DNA from: Thalassotalea atypica
GTDB lineage: Bacteria > Pseudomonadota > Gammaproteobacteria > Enterobacterales > Alteromonadaceae
Direction of reading: 5' to 3'
NCBI RefSeq assembly: GCF_030295975.1
Contig: NZ_AP027364.1
Location: forward strand, 2,666,001 to 2,730,000
DNA: 64,000 nucleotides
Shown here: positions 28,813 through 37,165 of the stretch, one piece after another
Position numbering within the stretch: the first letter of the stretch is position 1
Layout of the letters: each line of letters opens with the position of its first letter
Program-made: the position numbers and the translations under genes
Notes under the pieces: generated by a model
Seen by the model: only the letters and a program-made list of their open reading frames with translations
What the model was told of the DNA's origin: nothing
Databases searched by the model: none

Positions 28813-30185
28813 GAAGAAACAGGCTCCACTTCAACATCGTCTTTAGTGAACTGACGAGTAAATGAATAATAAGAAATAAACGCCATCATTAGGTTACCTA
28901 AAAGTGCGCCGACAAATAGCCCTTCTAAGCCGTATAGCTCTGACCCTAAATACGCTAAAGGCACGTAACATACAAATAGACGAACAATACTTAAAACCAA
29001 GGCAACCATCGGCTTATGCAACGCATTAAATGAAGAGTTAGTTAAAATAATGACGCCCTGTAAACCATAACCAAGCGGTAGTGTATAGATAAACATTTTG
29101 ATGATATCAGCGACAGACTCTTCTTTTGAGAATGCATCAGCTATAAATCCTGAGATTAAAATTAACACAGCGTAAATCACAACTTGCCACACCAATACAA
29201 ACTTAATCGAACTGCGATAAGCCTGTTCCACTCGCTCCATGTTCCCTGCACCGAAGTTTTGGCTGATAAATGGCGGCAATGTCATAGAAAGCGCAAGTAC
29301 TACTAAACTAGCAATTGACTCAATACGAGAGCCAACACCAAAGGCTGCTACCGCAGAGTCGCCATAAACAGCGACGATTGCCGTCATAATGGCTGCCGCT
29401 ATTGGCGTTAACATGTTGGCACCAGCAGCCGGTAAACCGATATGTAAAATACGCTTACACGAGTCGATGAAAACCGTTGGAGGTAAAAAGCTTGTATGTA
29501 TCAGTTTCTTTTTAAACATCAGTAAATAAAGCACAAAGGCTAAACCAAAAATCCATGACACCAATGTCGCAATTGCTGCTCCCTTAATACCCATTGCTGG
29601 TACGGGTCCCCAGCCAAATATAAATAACGGATCCAATAATGCATTAATAAGGCCAGCGCTTCCCATTATGATACTTGGCGTTTTTGTATCACCCGATGCA
29701 CGTAATACTGCATTACCTATCATAGGGCCAATTAAACAAACACTACCGATATACCAGATGTCGATATATTCATGAATTAGTGGCAATAAATCTGCACTTG
29801 CACCCAGCATGGTAAATATTTCATCGGTAAAATAAAAACCTACTGCTGACAACAAGCCAACAATAATAGCAGTTAATATGAGTGCACCTGTCGCCGCATT
29901 TTTAGCGGCCATGTGATCCTTTTCTCCTAAAAAACGAGCAATAACAGCCGACGTACCGATCCCCAAACCTATGGTTAAGCTAATTACCGTAAAAGTAATA
30001 GGAAAAGTAAAACTGACTGCCGCTAGTGGTTTTGTACCTAATAAGCCGACAAAAAAAGTATCAACTAAGTTAAACGTCATTAGCAGCACCATGCCGTAAA
30101 TCATCGGTATGGTCATATTTTTTAGAGTTGTGTTAACCGAGCCTGCTAACAAGTCGTGCTGTTGTTTTGATTTTTTTGTAGTCAT
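28809..30185 (-). CDS. MATE family efflux transporter
   Basis: A 458-residue inner-membrane Na+ or H+ driven drug/metabolite antiporter with 12 predicted helices in two MatE halves. Signatures include [32 protein letters not shown] at the N-terminus and [19 protein letters not shown] at the start of the second half. Substrate unknown. It overlaps uvrB by 4 bases, an unusual partner; a shared transcript would place uvrB under the MATE promoter. Confidence 0.92.
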   Translation of the reverse strand: MTTKKSKQQHDLLAGSVNTTLKNMTIPMIYGMVLLMTFNLVDTFFVGLLGTKPLAAVSFTFPITFTVISLTIGLGIGTSAVIARFLGEKDHMAAKNAATGALILTAIIVGLLSAVGFYFTDEIFTMLGASADLLPLIHEYIDIWYIGSVCLIGPMIGNAVLRASGDTKTPSIIMGSAGLINALLDPLFIFGWGPVPAMGIKGAAIATLVSWIFGLAFVLYLLMFKKKLIHTSFLPPTVFIDSCKRILHIGLPAAGANMLTPIAAAIMTAIVAVYGDSAVAAFGVGSRIESIASLVVLALSMTLPPFISQNFGAGNMERVEQAYRSSIKFVLVWQVVIYAVLILISGFIADAFSKEESVADIIKMFIYTLPLGYGLQGVIILTNSSFNALHKPMVALVLSIVRLFVCYVPLAYLGSELYGLEGLFVGALLGNLMMAFISYYSFTRQFTKDDVEVEPVSS

Positions 30186-30517
30186 TAACTATTTGTGCGC
30201 CATGTATAAGGAAAAATTAACGGTTTCGTTAATTAACCGCTTTTTCGCGGAATATTCTATTGTAAAAGATACCTATAAGAGGTGCTATTTAATTATGCTA
30301 TTTCACTAATAATTAAAAGACTTTAGTGTAAAAGTTAATTTCAATCACAGGTTGGAATTACAAAAACATTCATAACTCTCAATTAAATTCACAGAAAACT
30401 CGCTAAAAACCGTGATTGTTCAAAAATCGCACCGACAGGTCAGCTAAGCAGCAAAATTCAACTTAACACATTGTTACTATAGTATTTTTTATAAAACAAA
30501 AATATATATTGACCTTT

Positions 30518-30555
30518 GCGCAACCTGCATTCTATCGTTCAGGTTACGCTTTTTT
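30518..30555 (+). terminator. Orphan rho-independent terminator
   Basis: Stem GCGCAACCTG / CAGGTTACGC (one mismatch, 12-base loop) followed by TTTTTT. No gene on the plus strand ends here, so it may terminate an unannotated small RNA. A possible -10 TATAGT is at 30478-30483 without a good -35. Confidence 0.6.
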
Positions 30556-30567
30556 ACACTTTAACTC

Positions 30568-30602
30568 ACATAGTTATCCACAAGATTAGTGGATAACTAT
30601 GT
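30568..30602. promoter_or_regulatory. Inverted pair of DnaA boxes in a perfect hairpin
   Basis: A 14-bp perfect inverted repeat with a 7-base loop. The left arm continues into TTATCCACA (30574-30582), the perfect DnaA box; the right arm read on the minus strand gives TTATCCACT, one change from it. No T-run follows, so this is probably not a terminator. Confidence 0.55.
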
Positions 30603-30710
30603 TGTATTTCTAGCTTGAAGAAAAAGCCAGCGACTTTTGACGCTTTGTCGCCCTATTTGTCTACAAAGCAAGCAAACAAACTAAATATCAATATTTTTAT
30701 AAATTTAGTG

Positions 30711-30739
30711 TTGACAGCTAACAAACAGATCTTTAATAT
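30711..30739 (+). promoter_or_regulatory. Promoter of the tRNA-Asn genes
   Basis: TTGACA (30711-30716), 17-bp spacer, TAATAT (30734-30739), then a GC-rich discriminator (CCGCCCCG) typical of stringently controlled stable-RNA promoters. Start of transcription about 30746. Confidence 0.88.
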
Positions 30740-30779
30740 TCCGCCCCGTTGAAGCGACACAAGTTCTTCACAAGATAAT

Positions 30780-30855
30780 TCCTCAATAGCTCAGTTGGTA
30801 GAGCAACGGACTGTTAATCCGTTTGTCCCTGGTTCAAGTCCAGGTTGAGGAGCCA
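30780..30855 (+). tRNA. tRNA-Asn (anticodon GTT), copy 1
   Basis: A 76-base cloverleaf with encoded CCA. The acceptor TCCTCAA pairs with TTGAGGA, the anticodon loop is CTGTTAA with GTT, and the T arm is GGTTCAAGTCC. It is first of two identical copies under one promoter. Confidence 0.98.
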
Positions 30856-30915
30856 AACATTAGAGTAATGGCTTGTATAAGCGGTTACGAGGCGAAAGCC
30901 AGAATAAAGAACAAT

Positions 30916-30991
30916 TCCTCAATAGCTCAGTTGGTAGAGCAACGGACTGTTAATCCGTTTGTCCCTGGTTCAAGTCCAGGTTGAGGAGCCA
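30916..30991 (+). tRNA. tRNA-Asn (anticodon GTT), copy 2
   Basis: Identical in sequence to the copy 60 bases upstream, including the encoded CCA end. The two genes are probably processed from one transcript that ends at the following terminator. Confidence 0.98.
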
Positions 30992-30995
30992 CTTA

Positions 30996-31023
30996 AAAAA
31001 GGCCGCATTTATGCGGCCTTTTT
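30996..31023 (+). terminator. Terminator of the tRNA-Asn operon
   Basis: AAAAAGGCCGCAT, 2-base loop, exact complement ending in TTTTT. It begins 5 bases after the second tRNA. The remaining bases to the next gene at 31314 show only that gene's operator. Confidence 0.92.
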
Positions 31024-31274
31024 GCTTTCCGACATTTAAAAGCTTCACTATTAGGTGTTATTTAGCTCTAATCTCAAAAACCTAACTCCCCCCTGTCCAA
31101 CGCATCTAAACAATCTACCGGTTATCAATGCTTAATGACCCACTTACTTGCCCCTCTATGCCTGCTGGCTCTGCCTTGAACTGCATAATTACACATCCAC
31201 TTAATAATATTTTTCTGTTATTTATCAGTCAGTTGAATGTTTTTTATGTTTTTACTGGTATTATCACAAAACCA

Positions 31275-31302
31275 GTTGTACCATTACATCAAAGGGTACA
31301 AC
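31275..31302. promoter_or_regulatory. Inverted-repeat operator before the GntR gene
   Basis: GTTGTACC (31275-31282) and GGTACAAC (31295-31302) form an 8-bp perfect inverted repeat with a 12-bp spacer. The right arm touches the AAGGAG ribosome-binding site. This suits autorepression by the YtrA-type regulator. Confidence 0.65.
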
Positions 31303-31313
31303 AAGGAGATGAC

Positions 31314-31685
31314 ATGGAAATTACGATAAATGTGGATGATCCCATCCCAATATTTAATCAGCTCGTCGAGCAAATTAAGCGAGCTGTAAGCAATCAGCAT
31401 TTAAAGGCTGGCGACCCCTTACCTTCTATTCGTCAACTCGCCAATGATCTTGAGGTAAACAGTAAAACGGTAGCAAAAGCTTATCGAATACTAGAGCGAG
31501 ACAATGTGATAGAAGCGAAAGGGTACCGTGGAACCTTTATCCATCGAGAAGCGATGGAAAATATAGATGTTGATATAAATGCATTAATTGATCATGCGTT
31601 AACGACAACAATCAGTAACCTAAGACAATCAGGTGCGACTGATTCGGAAATAAGAATTGCTTTTACAAAAGCAATGAATAACTGA
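31314..31685 (+). CDS. GntR family (YtrA subfamily) transcriptional regulator
   Basis: A 123-residue repressor-type protein with an N-terminal winged helix (LKAGDPLPSIRQLANDLEVNSKTVAKAYRILERDNVIEAKGYRGTF split over about residues 33-78) and a short helical tail, the hallmark of the YtrA subfamily. Start set at ATG 31314 behind AAGGAG; an upstream in-frame extension lacks an RBS and reads unlike protein. It is followed after 19 bases by a membrane-protein gene it probably controls. No ABC transporter, the usual YtrA partner, is present. Confidence 0.88.
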   Translation: MEITINVDDPIPIFNQLVEQIKRAVSNQHLKAGDPLPSIRQLANDLEVNSKTVAKAYRILERDNVIEAKGYRGTFIHREAMENIDVDINALIDHALTTTISNLRQSGATDSEIRIAFTKAMNN

Positions 31686-31704
31686 TATTACCAAGGAGAG
31701 CATC

Positions 31705-32568
31705 ATGTTAATTGCAATAGCCTTTTATCTCATTTTTTTAGGGCAAATAGGATTAATATCAATATATTATCCACATAAATTCACTCGTAGAATTCAATAC
31801 GTTACTAACAATTTTTCGCCCAATGAATACCCTAAGCTTTATCCAGAGTCGATTGATACCATTCATTTAAAGAGAAAAATTTATCTTGGCCTTAATTATA
31901 TAATTGCTATTTTGGGCCTTGTATTGCTAGTAGTTACTATGCCACTAAATGCAGTGGAGAATGTAGACTACCAACGAATAGACAGCATGCCACTTATTTT
32001 TGGTATGGTGCAGTTTATTCCTGTATTGCTTTTAGAAATATCAAGCTTTAAACAGTTCAAGCTGATGAGAGCGGCAAACACCAGCACTAATAAAACGGCA
32101 GATTTAACCCCAAGACGGTTGTTTGATTATATCTCTCCGTTATTGTTGTCATTTACGGCAATTCTCATAATAAGTTGTATCCTATTTGAACTTTACATCA
32201 ATGAGTATACTTTGACAGATGACGTGATCAGTAAAATTGTTGCATTGGTTTTATGTAATGGCCTATTTATATTTCTTACTTACAAAAACTTGCATGGGAA
32301 AAAGCTCGACCCCTACCAAGCAAATACAGACCGCAGTAAACAAACTCGCACTGCAATTCAATCGATGGTCTTTGTCAGCATACTTGTCAGCATCTTTTTT
32401 ATGGCTACTGCAATCATTAACCGGTTCGATTTTATTGAACTTGAAGTATTTGTTAATAGCCTTTATTTTCAATTTATTTCTATCTTTGGTTTTGGCTCAT
32501 TACTAAGAGCACTTCCGATAGAAGAGTTAAATTTTGATGTCTATAAAGCGGAAAAAGTAATGAATTAA
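31705..32568 (+). CDS. Integral membrane protein cotranscribed with a YtrA-type regulator
   Basis: A 287-residue protein with about six hydrophobic helices: near residues 1-20, 50-72, 90-110, 150-170, 180-195 and 225-245, plus a C-terminal segment. A soluble loop rich in Arg/Lys follows the first helix. No catalytic motif or known family was recognised. AAGGAG precedes the ATG. It is probably the target of the upstream GntR regulator; such pairs often respond to membrane or drug stress. Confidence 0.75.
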   Translation: MLIAIAFYLIFLGQIGLISIYYPHKFTRRIQYVTNNFSPNEYPKLYPESIDTIHLKRKIYLGLNYIIAILGLVLLVVTMPLNAVENVDYQRIDSMPLIFGMVQFIPVLLLEISSFKQFKLMRAANTSTNKTADLTPRRLFDYISPLLLSFTAILIISCILFELYINEYTLTDDVISKIVALVLCNGLFIFLTYKNLHGKKLDPYQANTDRSKQTRTAIQSMVFVSILVSIFFMATAIINRFDFIELEVFVNSLYFQFISIFGFGSLLRALPIEELNFDVYKAEKVMN

Positions 32569-32592
32569 CCTCTAACTAGGTCCAACAGGTAC

Positions 32593-32623
32593 AAAAAAAG
32601 CGAATACTAATATTCGCTTTTTT
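32593..32623. terminator. Bidirectional terminator
   Basis: A-run, GCGAATA, 4-base loop, TATTCGC, T-run, between the convergent membrane-protein and efpL genes. Confidence 0.88.
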
Positions 32624-32649
32624 ATTTTCATGGCTTTGAACTTAACAAA

Positions 32650-33225
32650 TTACTTAGAATCTGCACGGCCCATAAATTTCTTTTCTTCAGTATTGACTTT
32701 GATTTTATCGCCAGTAGAAATATGCTCAGGCACTTGAACAACAACCCCTGTTGATAATGTCGCAGGTTTTGTACGTGATGTTGCCGAAGCGCCTTTTAGT
32801 GATGGGTCAGTTTCAATAACTTCTAGCTCTACACTTGACGGTAATTCCAACGCAACCGGTGTTCCATCTATCATGATCACAAGTAAACCTTGTGTATCTT
32901 CATTAATAAACAACACCTCATCAGCAATAGTGTCCTTATTAAGGTTATATGGCGTGTAGTCTTCATTATCCATGAATACATATTCATCGCCGTCAACATA
33001 AGAAAACATTACAGCGCGTCGGCTCAAGTCTGCAAAATTAAGCATATCTGAATCTTTGAAAGTCACATCTGCTTTGCCACCGGTAACGATATCGTACATT
33101 CTCATGCGGTAAAGACTACCACCCGCACGCCCTTGTGGTACGGAGCGCTCAATATCTCTTACGATAAAAACTTTTCCATCATGTTCAATAGCTGCATTTT
33201 TTTTAATTTCACTTGCCTTTGGCAT
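32650..33225 (-). CDS. yeiP: Elongation factor P-like protein EfpL (YeiP)
   Basis: A 191-residue, three-domain translation factor that relieves ribosome stalling on difficult peptide motifs. The sequence matches YeiP/EfpL from the N-terminus ([20 protein letters not shown]) through [19 protein letters not shown] to [16 protein letters not shown]. The domain I loop reads [12 protein letters not shown]. It carries an arginine at the tip and the loop extension of EfpL, where canonical EF-P has a modifiable lysine. No EF-P modification genes are nearby. Confidence 0.92.
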   Translation of the reverse strand: MPKASEIKKNAAIEHDGKVFIVRDIERSVPQGRAGGSLYRMRMYDIVTGGKADVTFKDSDMLNFADLSRRAVMFSYVDGDEYVFMDNEDYTPYNLNKDTIADEVLFINEDTQGLLVIMIDGTPVALELPSSVELEVIETDPSLKGASATSRTKPATLSTGVVVQVPEHISTGDKIKVNTEEKKFMGRADSK

Positions 33226-33350
33226 TGTCTACTTTCCTAAATTTAAACTTGAGTGGAAAATAACACGAACTGAGTTTATTGCAATATATGAATGACCAGA
33301 GGTGAAATTATAAGAGTGTTTATTGATGCCCACTAATGTATTTATCTAAG

Positions 33351-34376
33351 TTAGAGTCTTCGCTTAAACTGCTTTCTGTATTGCAATGGTGTCAATTGAT
33401 TTAACCGTTTAAACAGCTCACAAAAATAGCTACCGTCTTGGTACCCCACTTCCAACGCAATATATTTCACGGAGTGTTCAGAGTAAATCAATCGTTCTTT
33501 GGCCACTGAAATACGTAGGTGCTGTAAGTAATCTTTAGGAGTGTCTCCTGTTGCGGCTTTGAATCGACGTGCAAAGTTGCGCTTACTCATGCCAAACCGC
33601 TCCGCCAATACACCAAACTCAACCACTTGAGCATAATTTTCGTCTAACCATTGTTGGATTTGCTGTATCAAAATATCTTGATGTCGTCGATGTGATGCCG
33701 ACGAGAATGAAGGTAATTTATAGCTACGCTTGGTATCAAATAAAATATCTCTACTGATCCCTTGTGCGACTTTTGCTCCACAAAGCTCGGCAATATGGTC
33801 AAGTAAAATGTCAGAAGCTGAAGCAACGCCAACGGAGCAGGCAATATCATCATATTGACAAACAGCCTCATTTTCTTGCCACAGAACTTGTGGAAAACGT
33901 TGTTTAAATTCTTCCATATAACGCCAATACGTCGTGGCATTTTTGCCATCGAGTAAGCCAGCTTCAGCCAACCAAAATACGCCACTGCCCATACCCAATA
34001 TTTTAGCACCCTGCTGGTACTGTCCCTTTAACCACTCAATTAATGTCGGGTTGTGCTGTAACTGCTCACTAGTCTCGCCCCAAAAATGACTCAAAACCAC
34101 CAAGCGCCAACACTTTTCATCAGTCAAAGTTTCATCAGCTAAAATACTTGTGCCGCTGTAGGTTTGTATCTCTTTGCCTTGTGGTTTAGCGATAATCACT
34201 TCAAAAGCTGGTTCAATAGCTGCTGGCTCCGCAACCAGCTTTTTTTCATTGGCTCTTAACTGCAATGCAAGGCGCAAACTAGCACTGTGCAGCATGTCTT
34301 TTACCTGTAGAACACCCATGCCATAGACATGATCTGTTGCCACCACACACACGCCTGTTTGTTGCGCTTCCATCAC
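33351..34376 (-). CDS. GlxA-type AraC family regulator with DJ-1/PfpI domain
   Basis: A 341-residue regulator. Residues about 1-195 form a class I amidotransferase-like (DJ-1/PfpI) sensing domain; the usual nucleophile Cys position reads GMGSGVFWLAEAG, so it is probably not catalytic. Residues about 235-338 hold two AraC-type helix-turn-helices (FGVLAERFGMSKRNFARRFKAATG and VKYIALEVGYQDGSYFCELFKR). It is divergent from an acyl-CoA dehydrogenase gene across 147 bases, which it may regulate. Confidence 0.87.
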   Translation of the reverse strand: MMEAQQTGVCVVATDHVYGMGVLQVKDMLHSASLRLALQLRANEKKLVAEPAAIEPAFEVIIAKPQGKEIQTYSGTSILADETLTDEKCWRLVVLSHFWGETSEQLQHNPTLIEWLKGQYQQGAKILGMGSGVFWLAEAGLLDGKNATTYWRYMEEFKQRFPQVLWQENEAVCQYDDIACSVGVASASDILLDHIAELCGAKVAQGISRDILFDTKRSYKLPSFSSASHRRHQDILIQQIQQWLDENYAQVVEFGVLAERFGMSKRNFARRFKAATGDTPKDYLQHLRISVAKERLIYSEHSVKYIALEVGYQDGSYFCELFKRLNQLTPLQYRKQFKRRL

Positions 34377-34523
34377 GTCATTTTTATCCTAAACATTTAA
34401 TTACGGCAATTTTGCCATACTAAACGGCAAATATACCACATCAAAATAATTAAATATTAGCGATGATAAAGCTAGGCAAGCTTAGTAAGCCAAAGCAAAC
34501 AATACAAATTCAATGAGGCCATT

Positions 34524-35672
34524 ATGATTTCTCGCACACTTTTCGACAGCGATATGGAACAATTTCGCGATACAGTTCGTAAGTTTCTAATTAACGAAGC
34601 GGCACCACACCATGAAGCATGGGAAAAACAAAAATACGTATCAAGCAACTTTTGGCTCAAAGCTGGAGAGCAAGGAATGCTATGTCCACAATTACCAGAA
34701 GCCTATGGCGGTTTTGGCGTTGATTATCGCTATAACTGTATCGTTGTTGAAGAAATTGGCCGCGCCGGCCTATCCGGCCTAACAGGGTTTTTGATGCATT
34801 CAGACATTGTTTGTGAATACATCCTCCACTACGGCAATGAGCAGCAAAAACAACAGTACTTGCCTAAAATGGTCAGCGGTGAATATATTGGTGCACTTGC
34901 GATGAGTGAGCCCGGTGCTGGCTCTGACGTGAAAGGAATTAAAACAACGGCAATCGACAAAGGCGATCATTACTTAGTTAATGGCTCTAAAACTTTTATC
35001 ACCAATGGCTTTACCTCGGATATCGTTGTTGTCGCGGTCAAAACAGAGCCTAGTGCCGGAGTTAAGGGTGTCAGCTTACTCATTTTAGAAGCGGGTATGG
35101 CAGGTTTCGAAAAAGGTCAAAAACTTGAAAAAGCAGGTTGCCATGCCTGCGATACCGCCGAGCTATTCTTCCAAGATGTTAAGGTACCCAAAGAAAACCT
35201 ATTAGGCGAAGAAGGTAAAGGCTTTTATTATTTAATGAATGATTTAGCACAAGAGCGTTTAGCTGTCGCGGTCAATGGCTTGGCGGTCGCTGAATCTATT
35301 CTTGAGCAAACACTAACGTATGTGCAAGAGCGAAAAGCATTCGGGAAAGAAGTTGCTAGCTTTCAAAATACACGTTTTAAGCTAGCAGAGCTCAATACCG
35401 AAGTAACCGTCGCCCGTGTTTATTTGGATAAATGTATTGAACTTCACTTAGAGAAAAAACTCGATGGCGTAGAAGCCGCAAGAGTAAAGCTGCACATCAC
35501 CGACTTACAATGCAAATTGCTTGATGAGTGCGTACAATTGCACGGCGGTTACGGCTATATGTGGGAATACCCAGTGACACGGGCTTGGGCTGATTCAAGA
35601 GCGCAGCGTATTTATGCGGGCTCAAATGAGATCATGAAAGAAATCATTTCCAGGGAGTTACTTAGCCAGTAA
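34524..35672 (+). CDS. Acyl-CoA dehydrogenase (long-chain/isovaleryl type)
   Basis: A 382-residue FAD enzyme that forms a 2,3-enoyl-CoA in fatty-acid or branched-chain oxidation. Motifs include LAMSEPGAGSDVKGIKTTA (FAD contact), QERLAVAVNGLAVAE and the C-terminal LHGGYGYMWEYPVTRAWADS...YAGSNEIMKEI. The medium-chain catalytic Glu position (YEGT) is Ala here (YAGS). The base should therefore be the alternative glutamate in the central helical region, as in long-chain and isovaleryl enzymes. It stands alone, divergent from a GlxA-type regulator. Confidence 0.92.
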   Translation: MISRTLFDSDMEQFRDTVRKFLINEAAPHHEAWEKQKYVSSNFWLKAGEQGMLCPQLPEAYGGFGVDYRYNCIVVEEIGRAGLSGLTGFLMHSDIVCEYILHYGNEQQKQQYLPKMVSGEYIGALAMSEPGAGSDVKGIKTTAIDKGDHYLVNGSKTFITNGFTSDIVVVAVKTEPSAGVKGVSLLILEAGMAGFEKGQKLEKAGCHACDTAELFFQDVKVPKENLLGEEGKGFYYLMNDLAQERLAVAVNGLAVAESILEQTLTYVQERKAFGKEVASFQNTRFKLAELNTEVTVARVYLDKCIELHLEKKLDGVEAARVKLHITDLQCKLLDECVQLHGGYGYMWEYPVTRAWADSRAQRIYAGSNEIMKEIISRELLSQ

Positions 35673-35789
35673 CGCTTTATTCACTAGAGGTGCTAGCGAT
35701 TAGATAAAAGTTAGCACTCTTTATTGCCGGCTACATCTAGCCAAACTTGTTCCAGTGCACTGGCACATAAGCGCTGATAACTGCATAAT

Positions 35790-36566
35790 ATGGCTTACCA
35801 TAGTAACATCCTATTCCTGACTGAAATCGTGCCGCTAAATACTACTAGAATTGATAAATTTATTGCTGCGCATCTAAATATCAGTCGACGTGACGTCAGG
35901 CTGATATTAGCGCAAAAACGTGTTGTTGTTGACAGCCGAGTAGCGACGAATATCGACCAACGGATCAATAAATTTTCAACGGTTATACTTGATGGTGATG
36001 TGATTCTAGATAACCAGCCTGTATATATCATGTTGCATAAGCCTGTCGGCGTGGTAAGTGCAACAAGCGACAAACAACATAAAACTGTGATTGATTTAAT
36101 AGACTGCAATAATATTGAACACTTGCAGTCAAAAGATGAACTACATATCGCTGGCAGACTCGATTTAAATTCCTCTGGACTCATTTTATTAACCAATGAC
36201 AGCAGGTGGTCTGAAGCCATTGCCTCACCCGAAGGTAAAGTGGAAAAGTGCTATCAAGTGACTTTAGAAAATAAACTGACCCATGAATACATTGAGGCCT
36301 TTAAACAAGGTTTTTATTTTGGCTATGAAGATATCACCACCCTACCCGCCAAACTTACAATCATAAATGCTCATTTTGCTGAAGTTAAATTAATCGAAGG
36401 CAAGTACCACCAAATCAAAAGGATGTTTGGTCGATTTCGAAATCCGGTTGTTGCCCTGCATCGCAGTGCGATAGGAAGTATTACGCTCGATGAGAACTTA
36501 GCGGCTGGCAAGTACAGAGCATTAACGGCGGAAGAAATTAAACTACCAAAACCTCATACCGATTAA
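35790..36566 (+). CDS. RsuA/RluB/E/F family rRNA pseudouridine synthase
   Basis: A 258-residue enzyme isomerising a uridine in rRNA. The N-terminal S4 RNA-binding domain is about 17-60 (TRIDKFIAAHLNISRRDVRL). The catalytic motif is AGRLDLNSSGLILLTND with D125. The later KYHQIKRMFGRFRNPVVALHR and AAGKYRALTAEE resemble RsuA, which acts on 16S uridine 516, more than RluE or RluF. Site specificity is inferred. It is convergent with an Lrp-type gene, 7 bases away. Confidence 0.88.
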   Translation: MAYHSNILFLTEIVPLNTTRIDKFIAAHLNISRRDVRLILAQKRVVVDSRVATNIDQRINKFSTVILDGDVILDNQPVYIMLHKPVGVVSATSDKQHKTVIDLIDCNNIEHLQSKDELHIAGRLDLNSSGLILLTNDSRWSEAIASPEGKVEKCYQVTLENKLTHEYIEAFKQGFYFGYEDITTLPAKLTIINAHFAEVKLIEGKYHQIKRMFGRFRNPVVALHRSAIGSITLDENLAAGKYRALTAEEIKLPKPHTD

Positions 36567-36573
36567 GCACTGC

Positions 36574-37011
36574 CTAAACTGAGCTGAGTAAAATACTAGT
36601 TTCACTGTTTAATACACCGTCAATCGCGCGCACTTCCCGTAAAACACGATCAAATTCTAATAAGTTAGACGCCTTAATATCAGCAACCAAATCCCAAGCA
36701 CCATTAGTGGTATGTAATTTTTCGAGCTGAGGAATACCACGTAGTTTATGGATAACCTCGGCAGTGGATTTACCAATCACTTCAATCATCATTACCGCTT
36801 TAACCACATCGGTTTCAAGTTCATCATGAGCCCGAATGGTGAATCCCAATATCGCACCAGAATTAACAAGCCGATCAAGCCTGTTTTGTACCGTTCCTCT
36901 TGAAACATGTAAACGCTTTGCTAGAGTCGAAATTGACGCCCTCGCATCAGCGCGTAATATCGCGACCAACTCTTTATCTACTGAGTCGTACAAATAAACA
37001 TGCTCTTTCAT
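36574..37011 (-). CDS. Lrp/AsnC family transcriptional regulator
   Basis: A 145-residue regulator. The N-terminal HTH (about 25-50: STLAKRLHVSRGTVQNRLDRLVNSG) is followed by an AsnC_trans_reg effector-binding ACT-like domain (about 65-140). Start chosen at 37011 (MKEHVYLYDSVDKEL) with GGAG seven bases before; the longer frame adds 18 residues that do not fit the family. It is divergent from ctlX and probably senses an amino acid to control the ctlX/AGCS pair. Confidence 0.88.
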   Translation of the reverse strand: MKEHVYLYDSVDKELVAILRADARASISTLAKRLHVSRGTVQNRLDRLVNSGAILGFTIRAHDELETDVVKAVMMIEVIGKSTAEVIHKLRGIPQLEKLHTTNGAWDLVADIKASNLLEFDRVLREVRAIDGVLNSETSILLSSV

Positions 37012-37038
37012 TGCTTCTCCAATACTTAGGCAAAAACC

Positions 37039-37072
37039 TATCAATTTGCTAATCATATTATACAAATTGATA
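37039..37072. promoter_or_regulatory. Inverted-repeat operator between Lrp-type regulator and ctlX
   Basis: TATCAATTTG (37039-37048) and CAAATTGATA (37063-37072): a 10-bp perfect inverted repeat with a 14-bp spacer, in the divergent promoter region. Confidence 0.7.
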
Positions 37073-37165
37073 AATAATAGGTTGATTTATGCAAGTTTTT
37101 GGCATTTTGTTTGGCGAACTTACGCGATAACATATCGCTAAGAAAAACGAATACTGAGAATTTCT

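Larger units (their letters stand above)
30186..30779. other. Regulatory intergenic region upstream of tRNA-Asn
   Basis: About 590 AT-rich bases with no convincing protein gene. Contents: an orphan rho-independent terminator (30518-30555), an inverted pair of DnaA boxes (30568-30602), and the tRNA promoter (30711-30739), listed separately. A 66-codon frame at 30109-30309 is mostly antisense to the MATE gene and is rejected. Confidence 0.6.
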
